DNA of 64,000 bases. Origin: Patiria pectinifera. Lineage: Eukaryota; Echinodermata; Asteroidea; Valvatida; Asterinidae. The stretch covers positions 8,364,932 through 8,428,931 of the forward strand of contig CM057138.1 of assembly GCA_029964075.1 (NCBI GenBank), in the 5' to 3' direction. Positions 24,101-37,600 of this stretch are shown here, piece after piece. The notes beneath the pieces are model-generated. The model ran no database searches and was not told the origin of the DNA. It saw nothing but the letters and a program-made list of their open reading frames with translations. The stretch's first letter is position 1; each line of letters opens with the position of its first letter. A program made the position numbers and the translations under genes.

Positions 24101-27100
24101 GGCTGTTACCTCGGCGCTTCTAAGTAGACTGCTTGAAGAGGCGACGCACACATTGCCCGTCGCGTCGTGCCGTCGCCCGTCGCGTCGTGCCGTCGCCCGT
24201 CGTGCCGTCGCCCGTCCGACTTAATCAATTTCAAAATACATAGACTATTTTCTGCTTTTGATTGTCAAACAACAAAGCACATATACACGCGATTCCGGGC
24301 ATGTGCTTGAAAAACTAAACAACGTGACATTGAAGCAGGATAGCCTATTGATCACATTGAATATTGTGTCCATGTATACGAACTGCCCACAAGATGAGGC
24401 AATTGAATCAGTTTGCGATGCACTTGAAGTTGCCGATAGCAGTATGTACTCAATACCCAAACCTACAAGAGAACACGCTCGCTGTCTCCTGGAACTTATC
24501 ATGCATCGAAACATATTTGAAGTGAATGGAAAGTTCTTCAGACAGAAAATTGGCGTGGCTATGGGAAGCGAATGCAGTTCAGAAATATGCGATATAACCC
24601 TGTTCAAATATGAAAAAGAAATTATTCTCCCACACAATCCTTCAATTGTGAGTTACATGGGATACAGGGACAACGTCTTAATAATATTTAACGGTAACGA
24701 AGACCAAGCCGGTGACCTCGTCCAAACTCTAAACCAAATTCATCCCACGCGCAAGTTCACGTCAGAGATTTCAAACAGTCAAGTCACCTGCCTCGACCTC
24801 GTCATCTACAAAGGCGAACGGTTCAAAAAAGAAGGGAAACTGGATACTCGAGTAGCAACCAAAAAAACTGACACCTTTCAGTATCTTGCTCGAGATTCAG
24901 CCCACCCTGAGTCAGTGTTTGGCGGTTTGATTAAGGGAGAACTAATGAGATATGACCGTATATGCACACACTCAAAAGAATTTGAGAAGGCTGAATTCTT
25001 CAAATACAAACTTCAAAAACGCGGATACAACCAAGAAGACTTAGCCCTTCTTCCCCAAAAAGGCGAAACTCGCGTGAACTCTAAAAAGCGTGCAAAAACC
25101 GGAAAGAATATCCCGCTGGTCTTTGTTTTACACTACCACCCACAAATTAAACACCCAGCTCTTAAGCAGGCCCTTCTGAAACACTGGAATCTGATCAGCG
25201 ATAATGATTTTCTCAGTGCACTCTTTGCGACCCAACCCATCCTGGCATACAAACGACAAAAAAACATAAAAGATGGCCAGGTCCGATCAAGGGTTAACAC
25301 ATCTCCACCATCCAACCAAGAAAAAAAACTTGGATGAGGAGAACGTACAAGTCCTATTGGAACTTCTTGAAGAACAGAACTAACATAATGGTCATTTAGG
25401 CATGGATTTCGAAATAAAAAAAATAAAATAAGGAATCCACTTAATCTGATCATTACAAGAAATGCTATAGCGTAAAATATTCTTAACCATCATTAGCAAT
25501 AAAGTAAATAAGAATTAAACAAAGAATTAAACAAAGGGGGACTGATGAAGTGCGTAAAAAATGCACAGAAAATATGCAATGTTTCCCCCGACACACAAAA
25601 AAGAAAAAACAGTTGGGACGGCATATTATCACCTGTATAAATCAAATCATTAAGTGAACTACAGACAAAAACCACATGTACACAAACCAGTCCCTGCGTC
25701 GCCTTAACACCGGATGAGTTTTTCGAAACTCCCGCTCTCCGGTTATCACCAATCTGACGGGCCCGCTGGCGAGGTATGTGTTGACATTTTTTGTAACCCA
25801 CCCATCACCGCAACCCAGCAGTGGAACTGATGTTACTCCCTATATGCGTATTGAATTTCCAAAAAAGAAAAAAACCTTAACAAATACGCTCTAGGCAGTT
25901 TAGCCATATACTTACAAAGGTATCCATACCAGTGCTTCTAAGTCTTAGATAAACGGAAATCTCCCCTAGCTGGTTGCAAATACAATGTTTTCAAAAAGAT
26001 TCATCAGCTTGCAGAGCCCCTCGTACTCCAATTTTATCATACATCCCATAAAAAGAAAAGAATGAGGAACGGCCCTGCTGATGCTGATAGCAAATCCTAT
26101 CCTCCTCCCTTGTTTTAAAGGGAAGATACAACATTTGCAATCATCATAAAACGAAATGATCAAATTATCACGAAATACCTTACTTGATTGTAAGGGAATG
26201 ACAGTCTAAAGCACCCTGTAAAATCATGGCACCTGGTATACTGTCATTTTCAAGAAAAGTGGTGTTTTTGTATCAATTTCCAACGCTGATCGGCCGACCA
26301 GCGTTGGAAAAAAACTGGCTTTTTTCTGGCCCCAGTTGACCACCTTACAATTCCCCAATGTATGTGAACTGCTCTGTTTCTCCTTAAATGGAGTCAGGGA
26401 ACCAGACTACAGGAAAATGATTGTTTTTCTTGGTTTTTATAGCATTTTCGAACCCAAAACCTCAAAAAGTCAGTGTAACTATATTTGCTATATATTTCCA
26501 ACCCCCCAATTCCATCCATTTCTGAAAATTACAGCAAAATCCTTATTCACGGCGGCAACTTTCTTGGAATGACTTTGGAACTTTCCAACAAGTTATTAGT
26601 ATCAACAGATTGTTCCCTGAATTTTGCTCGCACAAAACCGGTTCTTCCTTGCCATTTTCATAGCCAGAAAACCACTTCTTTTTAAGAAAACACAAGTCCG
26701 ATAAAAACTTTAATGCATGGTGGCGGCCAAACTCCATTCCATTTAACTTAAAATGTAGTGGCGACATGTATGATTACGCCCCTTCCTATTAAACACAAGT
26801 ACATGAAGAATGAAGGGGCCACCTATTGCCAAGAAAGATACAGTCACGCGACGGGCGACGTCACGACGCGACGGGCGACGGCACGACGCGACGGGCGACG
26901 GCACGACGCGACGGGCGACGGCACGACGCGACGGGCGACGGCACGACGCGACGGGCGACGGCACGACGCGACGGGCGACGGCACGACGCGACGGGCGACG
27001 GCACGACGCGACGGGCGACGGCACGACGCGACGGGCGACGGCACGACGCGACGGGCAATGTTTGCGTCGCCTCTTCAAGCAGTCTACTTAGAAGCGCCGA

Positions 27101-30100
27101 GGAAACAGGCGACGGCACGACGAAATTTGAAGGAACAAAATGCAGGGCCGCTGTAAAATATACCAACCGCTACAACACTCCCTAGTTGTGAGTGTCATTC
27201 AGTTCGGGCCAAAACTATGGTTAAGAGGCGACGGCACGACGCGACGGGCGACGGCACGACGCGACGCCACGACGCGACGGGCGACGGCACGACGCAACGG
27301 ACGACGGAACGACGCGACGGTACGACGCGACGGCACGACGTGAAAGCACGACGCGACGCAGATTTGGCGTCTATAGAACACCATACAAAACGGCTGTGAA
27401 GGTGCGTCGCTTCCTCATGCAGTGTACGTGCTTAGAAACGGTATTTTAAGAGGCGACGGCACGACGCGACGGGCGACGGCACGACGCGACGCCACGACGC
27501 GACGGGCGACGGCACGACGCGACGGTACGACGCGACGGCACGACGTGAAAGCACGACGCGACGCAGATTTGGCGTCTATAAAATACCATACTATATAGGA
27601 GATCGACATGGGTTAAAAACAGCAAGAAAATCATGTAAACCTATAAAGCAATATGAGCATCTGAGCAACAATGTTGATGTAAACGCACATAATGGTAGAC
27701 AGGATACCGAGTAACGTTTAAACATTGCGTCGCGCGATTAGGAAGTGATCTCCTAGTTTTCTCACGTGGGCTCATCCCCTGTATTGTGTTGACATTGATA
27801 CTTCTGCACTGACTTCTAGCTATCGATACTCGAGTTTAAAGAACGGATTCCTAAAAACGTGGCATCAAATTAAATGATTAATATAGAGTTCTATTGAAAT
27901 GCACCTCCATTAGGTTAAATGGATATGGTAATTTCCTTTTCAGTTTCAGCAAAACGATCGTGATCGGCGTATAACACGTAAAACACATACATAATGACAA
28001 CTGCCATCACCCAGTACTCGGTTTAAATCTTGACGATTTGCGTCGCTGTAGCTGTACGCGCCAGTCACCTCTTCCTGGTCTGATTTGACGGATTTCGTTT
28101 GCAGACACACAGTGCACGCAAAGCGTATATTCATTGGATCGTGCGAACAGGGAAACGGCGCACACAAAACAAACAAAAAAGGGCTCAAGTAAATCAGGAT
28201 ATTAAAAATTTAGAGTTCTTGAAGTACTTTGCAAGGGCGTTGATAGCTTCTAATCACAGTTGAGCTCTCATTAAACAGATTGTATTGCATGGCGCAATTG
28301 CGCTCATTGTATACGTTCATTGTTACAGAGCAGCATACCCACTGTACTGTCCGAAGACAGTGAATGAGATTAGTGCTGACCATACTGTAGGACAGGGCGC
28401 CATGGGAGCATTGAAGGTACTGGGACTAACAAATACATCGACCCATTTTGCCCTTCGCCTGATGCAGGAAAAAAAAAAATCTAACTTGTATCTTTGCAAA
28501 CCGCTGATTCCCAATTACACAGGGCGAGTAAAAAAAGCCGGAACCCCAAAACAAAGAAAAATATAGGTTTTCCCGGCCAATTTCACTTAGTTTTCATTCA
28601 ATTTAACGCCTGGCTCATTCGATTTAAATTGAATTTGAAAGATCATGCAGATCGGCATTCGACAATCAAAAAGAATCATTTAATTTCAGTATCCGAGCAT
28701 TCTATCGCCTTTTAGCTTCACTCGTCCCTATCAAAGATGCATTCATATTAAAAGTATCGCGTTGTTCATTCAAATTCGACTAACCCAGCAGTAAGGGGCT
28801 GATCGGGCATTCGTTTTCATTAATGGGCAAACATATTTCACATTTTGTCAAACATCTTTTAAGACTTTATACGCTTCCGTATTCCTTAGCGTAAATCATA
28901 TTTGATGTCTTCACTCCGTAGCTCTGCAGATGCCTTTCTTTCTTAGTCATAGGGTATGTGCAATGAATTTTCTCAGAAATTCTTTTTGTGCAACTCTTTA
29001 CTATTGTGAGATGTAAGAAAACTACACATTGACTACATTTTTGGTTAATCTTATTGCAAAAGTGCACTTCTTTAAACATTGAAAAGTTTCCATGCTTTTC
29101 CGGACTACATTATGAGCGCGTTGTTACTGCGATGTTATTTTCAAGAAAACACTGTTCAGTTTAGGGGTTTTTCTTTAAAATTATTCATCCAAAATTTGCT
29201 AACTGAAAACAGTTGTTGGAAAGGGTTTGCTCATTGGCTTACTGCCATGTCCTGAAACATTAAAGAAATTTATGACAGCAAAATATCCAAATTCTAAAAT
29301 TTGTTTGTGCTGAAATAACCATTTAACGTTAATCATGCCCGGAATGCCATCACAGGTTTTCTAATGAATATGAAACTTTGCATTTGCACAAAAACGGAGA
29401 ATGCACCAAAAACACCCTTCAAAGTGGAAAAATAAAACTTGCAAATAGAGTTAAATGTGACAAAAAGATGTATTTTCAAGGTTTGCACTGAAAACTTACT
29501 TTGCATTGGCCCTTTTATAAATTCGGTAAGTGTTCGATCAGACATACGCAAGAAAACATTTAGGAAATAACGCAAGAGAAGTGTTCCCGATGGTACAACC
29601 ATTGCCAAATATATACGTGTCCCGATTTCTTGCACGTCAAGAAATCGTCAACGTAAAAAAGCCCCTTGATCAAACGTTTAAACAAGTAGAAAAGATCAAC
29701 AGTGAAAAAGAAATTATCTTAGTCCTTTTCAATTCATTACTTCGTTGCATGTTGTTTCCCTCATATCAGTTGTTTTGTAACATTGTAAATTTTACAGTCA
29801 TCAAGATTTTTTTTTTCTTGGGGGGGGGGGGAAATGAACCTCGGAGAAAAATAGGAAAAAATATCGATTAAAAAATCTCACTAATTTAAAGGACCAAACG
29901 ATGAAAGCGATTGCCCATAAACGAATAAGAAACGAAAAGCATGGTTATACGTTATAAGCGCACAGATGTTCACTAATTTGAATGCGTTAACCGTCAAAGG
30001 TTGCAAAGACTTAATTTACGACTGCTACAAGTTATGTCTTGAATGCACCAAAACGAAATAGGCTGCCCGAAAACAAAAACGAACATTTACAGTGAAACCT

Positions 30101-33100
30101 TGGCTGCCTAAAAATGAAATTGAATGAAACCCAAATGAAAAAGAAACCCCAATTTGACCACGTGCAAAAGAAATTGCAATTGGACCACATGTGCAAAACT
30201 CATGCGAAATTGAATGGCTGATAATGAAACTGATTAGAAAAATTCGGAAATTTCGTTACATTTGTTTCCCTCATATCACTTAATTTTTAACATTGTAAAT
30301 TTTACAGTCATCAAGTTTTTTTGAACCTCGGAGGAAAATAGGAAAATATATCGATTGAAACATCTAACTAATTTAAATGACCAAACGATGAAAGCGATTG
30401 CCCATAAACGAATAAGAAACGAAAAGCATGGTCATACGTTATAAGCGCACAGATGTTCGCCAATTTGAATGCACCAACCGTCAACAGGTTGCAAAGACTT
30501 AATTTAGGACTGCTACAAATTAAGTCTTGAATGCACAAAAACGAATTAGGATGCCCGAAAACGTAGACGAATATTCAGAGCAAAATCTTGGCTGCCTTAA
30601 AATGAAATTGAATGAACCCTAAATGAAAACGAAACCCCAATTTGACCACATGTGCAAAACTCACGTGAAATTGAATGGCTGATAATGAAACTGATTAGAA
30701 AAATTCGGAAATTCGCAGGAAAAACCTATATTTCGGATTAAAAAAAAATATGTATCACCAAAATTAATAATGACTTGAAAGCCAATTTATTAAACCACTC
30801 TTAAGTGAGAAACCTATTTCAATTGCTCTACACGTTGAAATTTTAATCGTCCAACGAGTTCGGATATTGATGCACGTTCGATGAAAAAAAACCCCGTTTT
30901 GTTTTTTGACCACGTTCGGTATAGGTTTTCTCCTAATTATCTTCAATTGCGCATGCGCAACACTACCATCACAGATTTGTTTATGAGCGTTTCGCTGAAA
31001 TTTCACGACCTTGAGCGTGAAACAAGCGTAATATGCAAAGCCCCCCTATTTTTTTAAAGGAATTTTGGCCTGCAAATGAACCCCCCAAGTTAATCGTTTA
31101 AGTACAAAATCGAAAATTTGAAGGATATATGGTTCACTCTTTTTAATTGTTGAGGGTATATTGATACAAGGTTAAAAAAGTTAGCAGGGCAAAATATGCA
31201 CTTGAACATTTTTCCCTGTTCAAATGAACGTTACTGATTTGCCGAGACGTGGATAGCAAATGCAATTGAAGGTATCAAGGTCCGTCAAAATAGACGAAAA
31301 AGTAAACATTGAGTGGACTGATAATAACGAACATTCTCTGCCGTTTTACCGTAGTAACGTGGAGAAGAACAACATAACAATGCCTTTTGAAATACCGGAG
31401 TCTGTCGTAAACTTGTAAGTATTTCGAAGATGCATGTTACGTGCGTGCTATTTTAGAGATTTCTCTTAAACTACAATCGCAAAACCCGAAGCAAGTCTTC
31501 CCATCCTCATCCGGATAGTACTCCGTGATGAGCTAGCAAGTAGTGGTAGGCCTGCATGTGATCAGATGTGTCAGCGGGTATAATGGTTACCATCCCCTAT
31601 CATATCATATTCGATAATGCAGGGACACAGACAGGGTCTGTGCAGAAGCAACACTAAATGAAAATGAATATCAGGCTGTGAGCCATATTTTTTTCTCAAA
31701 TTATTATTTTAAAGCATTAAAGCTGATTTTGTCATGATAAAAATAAAGTAATAAAGAGCAGGGATAGAACATTTTTAGGACGCTCTTAAAAATGTAACAA
31801 TCACTCGAAGTTAATTTTAACTTAATGCATTATAACCAACAAACTTTCTTTGAAGTGAATATTAAAAACGCCCAGAAATTTCGTTGGATATTATTGACTG
31901 AAACAAAAAATGTTATACGACAATTGTTCGTCTGGATATCAGAGTATATTTGGAACACATTCTGACCTAGGTTGAAGTGAATTGTTAATTTATGTTTTAT
32001 CCCAGGACTTTAGACATCAAATTACGTCCTTTTGCTTTAATCGGAAGACGGGAGACATTGCAGAAAGCAAAACAAACAAATAAAGATAGTGGCAAATTTT
32101 GCTCTTGTCCTTTAAATAGAGACCAATTTATCAAAGTTTAAATGGATAATTTGTTTTCAGATTTGCTAGTGGAAATCAACTGCAAGACATTAGACCATTG
32201 GTGTTAAACGGAGTCCACCTAAACTTAGCGTAAGTTTTGAAGTGTTTTTTTTATCCTGCGCGTAGTGTCGTCTTTATTGAAGAAACTGGGCGTCACATCC
32301 TAAAACTTTCCTTACTGTTTAAAATGTGTTGACTTTTCCTAGCACCGCTTCAGTTGCTTATGATTCACTTCGCTCTACACTACATGCTTATAAAAGAAAC
32401 ACTTGGTGAATGACATTTGAAAAAGCTATTCTACAAGACAAATGCTATATGAAATTACCCCCACGTAGGCGTTACTCTTCAATTCGAGAGAAATTTGAAT
32501 AATATCAATATTGCAAACATGAACAGCACTTGCTATTTTGACCCACAAAAAGACAACCCCCAATCAAAACCCAAAGCAAGAAGTTGAGCAAAAATGCCTT
32601 TTGAGAAATATATTTCTCAAGTAAACTTACTAGCGACCAAGAATTATTAACAGATTGTCTATCTTGATCAAATAATGACTTTTTCCTTTTAAACTGCCAA
32701 GAATCATTGGTGGGCACTGAACAAATGAACTTTAGTTGATCGCCGAATAACTCCTGAAAAGAAAAGAAATTGCGACGGGTCACATTTTTGAATAAACATT
32801 CAAACATTCAAAGGATTCTTTTGCAGGGATTTCCAAAACAATCATTTAAAAATCATCCAGACGGGCACCTTCAAAAGATGCACCAAGCTAATAACCCTGT
32901 AAGTAGACCTACTTTCAACGAATCAAGTTTTCTTCTTATCTATAATTTCAATTAACCTGTATGCACTTGGATTATGACAGGGTATAACTAAGCAACTTAT
33001 TATTGGCTTTTTCGCCATCATCGAAAAAGCCTTTGTTTTTGTTCTGATTTTTTTCTTACTTCTTCTTGTTCTTCTGTCCCAAATACCATTGACTTTGCAC

Positions 33101-34579
33101 ATGTTTCATTCTGGACCCCACCTTTGAACTCTTTTAGTATTTTGTTTTGTTAGGGAATAAGTATATAAGAATATGACGTTATCATGACGTCATCAAAAAT
33201 GCGATATTGGAAAACACATATAAACATAACACCAACATCAACAATCACCATCAACTAATCAACAATCAACAATCAACAATCAACATCAACTGTCAAAATC
33301 AACAATAAATACCAACAATTATCAACCATCATTAATCAACATCAACAATCAACAATCAACAATCAACCATCAATAATCATCAATCGACATCAACATCAAC
33401 AATCAACAATCATCATCAACAATCAAAATCAATAACCACATCAACAATCAACATCAACAATCAACGTCGACATTCAACCACCACAACCACCACCCACACC
33501 CCAACCACACATTCCAAAATTTGTATCCTTGTGGAGACATTTCTTTGTTCCCGTGTAGTAAAGTGTTCAATTTTGAAAGTGTATTTTCAAAATGCTCTTA
33601 TTTTAACCAGAATAAGTTTCCTGGGCTGAAATTTGGAATTAATATCCCTTTTCTAAAACTCTTCCATCTGCGACAAATAAACACACCTTGGAAATTCCTA
33701 GTTTTTGAGTAAAACCCATATATCTATTTCGTGAAAACCTTGTGGAGACCTATTCATCTATAGAAATTGCCCTGTGGAGACCTTTACAATGTTTTGTTCA
33801 CTATTGTGTGTGAGTCTCCACAAGGCAGCGAATTTGTGGTCACCCCAACCACCCCAACCACCCCAACCACCCCAACCATCCCAACCACCCCAACCACCCA
33901 TTCCAAAATTTGTATCCTTGTGGAGACATTTCTTTGTTCCCGTGTAGTAAAGTGTTCAATTTTGAAAGTGAATTTTCAAAATGCTCTTATTTTAACCAGA
34001 ATAAGTTTCCTGGGCTGAAATTTGGAATTAATATCCCTTTTCTAAAACTCTTCCATCTGCGACAAATAAACACACCTTGGAAATTCCTAGTTTTTGAGTA
34101 AAACCCATATATCTATTTCGTGAAAACCTTGTGGAGACCTATTCATCTATAGAAATTGCCCTGTGGAGACCTTTACAATGTTTTGTTCACTATTGTGTGT
34201 GAGTCTCCACAAGGCAGCGAATTTGTGGTCACCCCAACCACCCCAACCACCCCAACCACCCCAACCACCCCAACCACCCCAACCACCCCAACCACCCCAA
34301 CCACCCCAACCACCAATACCACCCCAACCGCCCCAACCGCCCCAACCGCCCCAACCGCCCCAACAATCAACATCAATAACATCATCAACAATCAACATCA
34401 ATAACCAACATCAACAATCAACATCAAGAAAAAACATCATCTACAGATCGACATCAATAATCAACATCAACATCAACAATCACCGTCAACTAATCATCAA
34501 TCAACATCAACAATCAACGTCGACAATCATCAACAACATCAATATCAAAAATCAATATCAAAAATCAACATCAACATTC

Positions 34580-34655
<76 letters not shown>

Positions 34656-37600
34656 TCAACAATCAACATCAACATCAACATCAACAACAACATCAACAAT
34701 CAACAATCAACATCAACATCAACATCAATATCAACATCATCAATCAACATCGACATCAACAATCAACAATCAAAATCAACAATCAACAATTAACATCAAC
34801 AATCATCATCAACAATCAACATCAATAACCAACATCAACTATCAACATCAAGAAACATCATTAACAAATCGACATCAATAATCAACATCAACATCAACAA
34901 TCAACAATCAACAATCAACAATCAACAACAACCAACAATCAACAACAACAATCAACAATGCGAAAAAGCCATATGTTCTGTTGATTGAACAGACTTAAAC
35001 CTCTAGTTCATGTTTGTTTTGTCGTTAGAAACTTAGCCGGTAACAACATATCTACAATGGAGCATGACGGGCTAGCTGGACCACACAACCTTAAGAACTT
35101 GTAAGTTACAGGTCAGGTCAGGGGACAGAACGGGGACAGAAATAATGTGACGGGACGGGACGAGACCAGCTGGAAGGGGAGGTGACGGGACGGGGAGGGG
35201 AGGGGAGAGGGGAAGTTGGCGAGGGGAGTTGGCGACGGGACGAGCAGGACGCTGCGGGATCGCGCTGGACGGGATGGGGTCACGTATGTTTCAGCCCCAT
35301 AGACCGTGCGTGCATTTAGTTCGTCTTCTCACGTATGCGCAATGGTTTCCTCCGCGTCGTCGGCTTGCAAACAGCGGTAGCAGACGACCACTGAACGATT
35401 GTCTGGTTTTCATGTCTTAAAATGTATCCTTCTCAAACGTACTTAAAAGATGATTCAAACCAAAAATTATCAGTAGACCAAGTGAACAAAGATATAAATG
35501 GTCCCTACAGTGTGGTAACGGCGCTGAAAACTTTTTCAAATATATATATAAACAAACCCCAATAATTAAGGACAAAAACGTACAAAATGAAAAGGAAAAA
35601 CATCGTTCGCTTTTGAGTTTGGTTTACACATTTGGCCAATTTGCCGGGTTTACCTTAGATCAGCCGTAGTACCATCGGAAAGGATGTTAGATTATTTTCA
35701 TTTTACAGGTGATTTGATGTAAGAAGGAAACCTGTAGCTTATAAAAATCATCATTTTTCGAGCAAACCCATTTTGAAAGCTTGTGCACAAATAAACTGGC
35801 CCCAGTACCCTCTATGATCGTACTTAACTGCATTTCATGGCCGGGAACCAGTCAGTTGTAAATCGTTTCAGTTAAATGTATACATTTCCAACGCGTCGAA
35901 AGATTACAAACGGAGCGCCGGCGGCGCGTGGCGCCTGGCTAGCCATGTTTACTGGCGCGGCCAGATTCCAGGGTCTGTGTACAGGTACGTGCACAATAAC
36001 GTTACATTCAACGAAAAAAACGTATAACGTGAGACCTTACTTTTCTCATTGAAACGGTTCCGACTTAAATTATATTTATACATCGCACTTTCTGTGGCAT
36101 CCTTTACCATTTTTCAGTGAAGACAAGTTTACAATTTCTCGGCAAAACTGAATAGTTATCCCCTAAACTGTCGCCTGTTTTGAATTTGTGACCCAATACT
36201 TTCTTACTACACGACACGGAAAACCAAAAAAAAAAAAAATGCATCAAATACTCTCTGTTTTTTTTGCGCTAAGGTTTGCAAAAGTGACTTTGATTGCCTT
36301 AAATTCCTGTCCACGTGGAAAGAAAAATTTATCAAAGTACTTCAAGCGTGATGTTGATCGATACGACTGCAGGCATCCATGTTTGCTGATTATCAGTATT
36401 TCATATTTTGAGTGCGCATGCGCGCAAACTAAATGAGCGGCTGAAACATATGTGGGGTGTGGTGTGCACGGGCCAATTTCATAGAGCTGCTTAGGCACAA
36501 ACTTTGCTTGAGCACAAAAAAAATCTTGCTTAGTAAAATCAGGTTACCGAAAAAAACCTCCATGTGATTGTTAGGCTAAGTGAACAACAGCTAAATACCA
36601 GTCAAAAGCAGTGTACATCGCATGGAGTTTTGGCCGGTAACCTGATTATCTTAAGCAAGGTTTTTTTGTGCTTAAGCAAAATTTGTACTTAAGCAGCTCT
36701 ATGAAATTGGCCCGTGGTGGCGACGAGATGGGACGGGACGGGGGGGGGGGGGGATAAGACGCAAACGCATGAAGAGAAGGTCGGGACAGGTTAGGACAAA
36801 ATTTTCAAAAGCCACTTTATTTTTGTACATGTAGTTCAGTGGCGTAGCCACCGGGGGGGCCGTGGGGGGGGGGGGCGACCCCCCCCAGTCGCCCCCCCCC
36901 CCACTGAGATTTTGAGTTTCTAAAAAAAAATTATCATTGATCTTAATCTAAATAGTCGCGAATGATCCACATAATGACCACTGAGAAACGACCCTTCGAC
37001 CGGCGACCGCGGACCAGTAAGCTGACAACCGGCGTGACATAGCGCATAATGATAATCTAAAATGCGTATTAACACTCCCTGCACTGCTCGCTCACACCAC
37101 GGAACACGTATTATAGACAGGTGGTCCGTGGGTCACACAGTTTCAGTCAGCGGTATCACGCGAATTGGCCACGCACAAACTTTTTCCTCCATTCATATAA
37201 GCTATATAATAATAATAGACCAATTAAAATTCCTTAAAATCAGTGGCGTAGCCAGGGGGGGGGGGGCGTGGGGGCGACAGCCCCCCCCATGAAACCTTGT
37301 CACCCCCCAGTCGCCCCCCCCCCGTGAGATTTTGAGTTTCTAAAAAAATTATCATTGATCTACATGACGCCATGGGCGTCAATCCTGGGGGGACAGGGGG
37401 ACTGGGTCCCCCCACTTTTTGAAGGGTGGGGGACACAATATCAAATGTCCCCCCCCCCAGATTTTTGAACTCGTGTCTCATTTACAGGGCCCTATTATGT
37501 ACTACAATGTATCTTTTGCTTAGAAAATATTGGTTTAAGTGGTCAGAATTTGCCTCAGATAGCACCACAGAGCATTTAGAATCCACAATTTTTCGGGGCC

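Larger units (their letters stand above)
23782..27590. repeat. 3.8-kb foldback element with satellite arms (foldback element 2)
   Basis: The left end TATGGTTTTCTATAGACGCC continues into AAATCTGCGTCGCG. The right end is its near reverse complement finishing at 27590. Arms contain GC-rich tandem repeats in opposite orientations, and matching unique blocks (TAAGCACGTACACTGCATGA at 23986 against 27414; CTTCTAAGTAGACTGCTTGA at 24116 against about 27075). The 2.6-kb spacer holds a Penelope-like RT and a piece of another element. The design, long inverted repeats built of tandem subrepeats, is that of foldback elements such as Drosophila FB and sea urchin TU. Confidence 0.8.

Noticed and set aside
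26846-27060. Regular 20-bp repeats that could be taken for a CRISPR array
   Set aside because: There are no unique spacers; it is head-to-tail satellite DNA in an animal genome.
26758-27156. Several overlapping Arg/Thr/Asp-rich frames of 90-130 codons
   Set aside because: The 20-bp GC-rich repeat lacks stops in all frames; no protein domain.
34163-34828. 221-codon frame rich in Pro, Asn and Ile
   Set aside because: It translates simple CAA/CCCCAACCA repeats; all frames on both strands stay open for the same reason.
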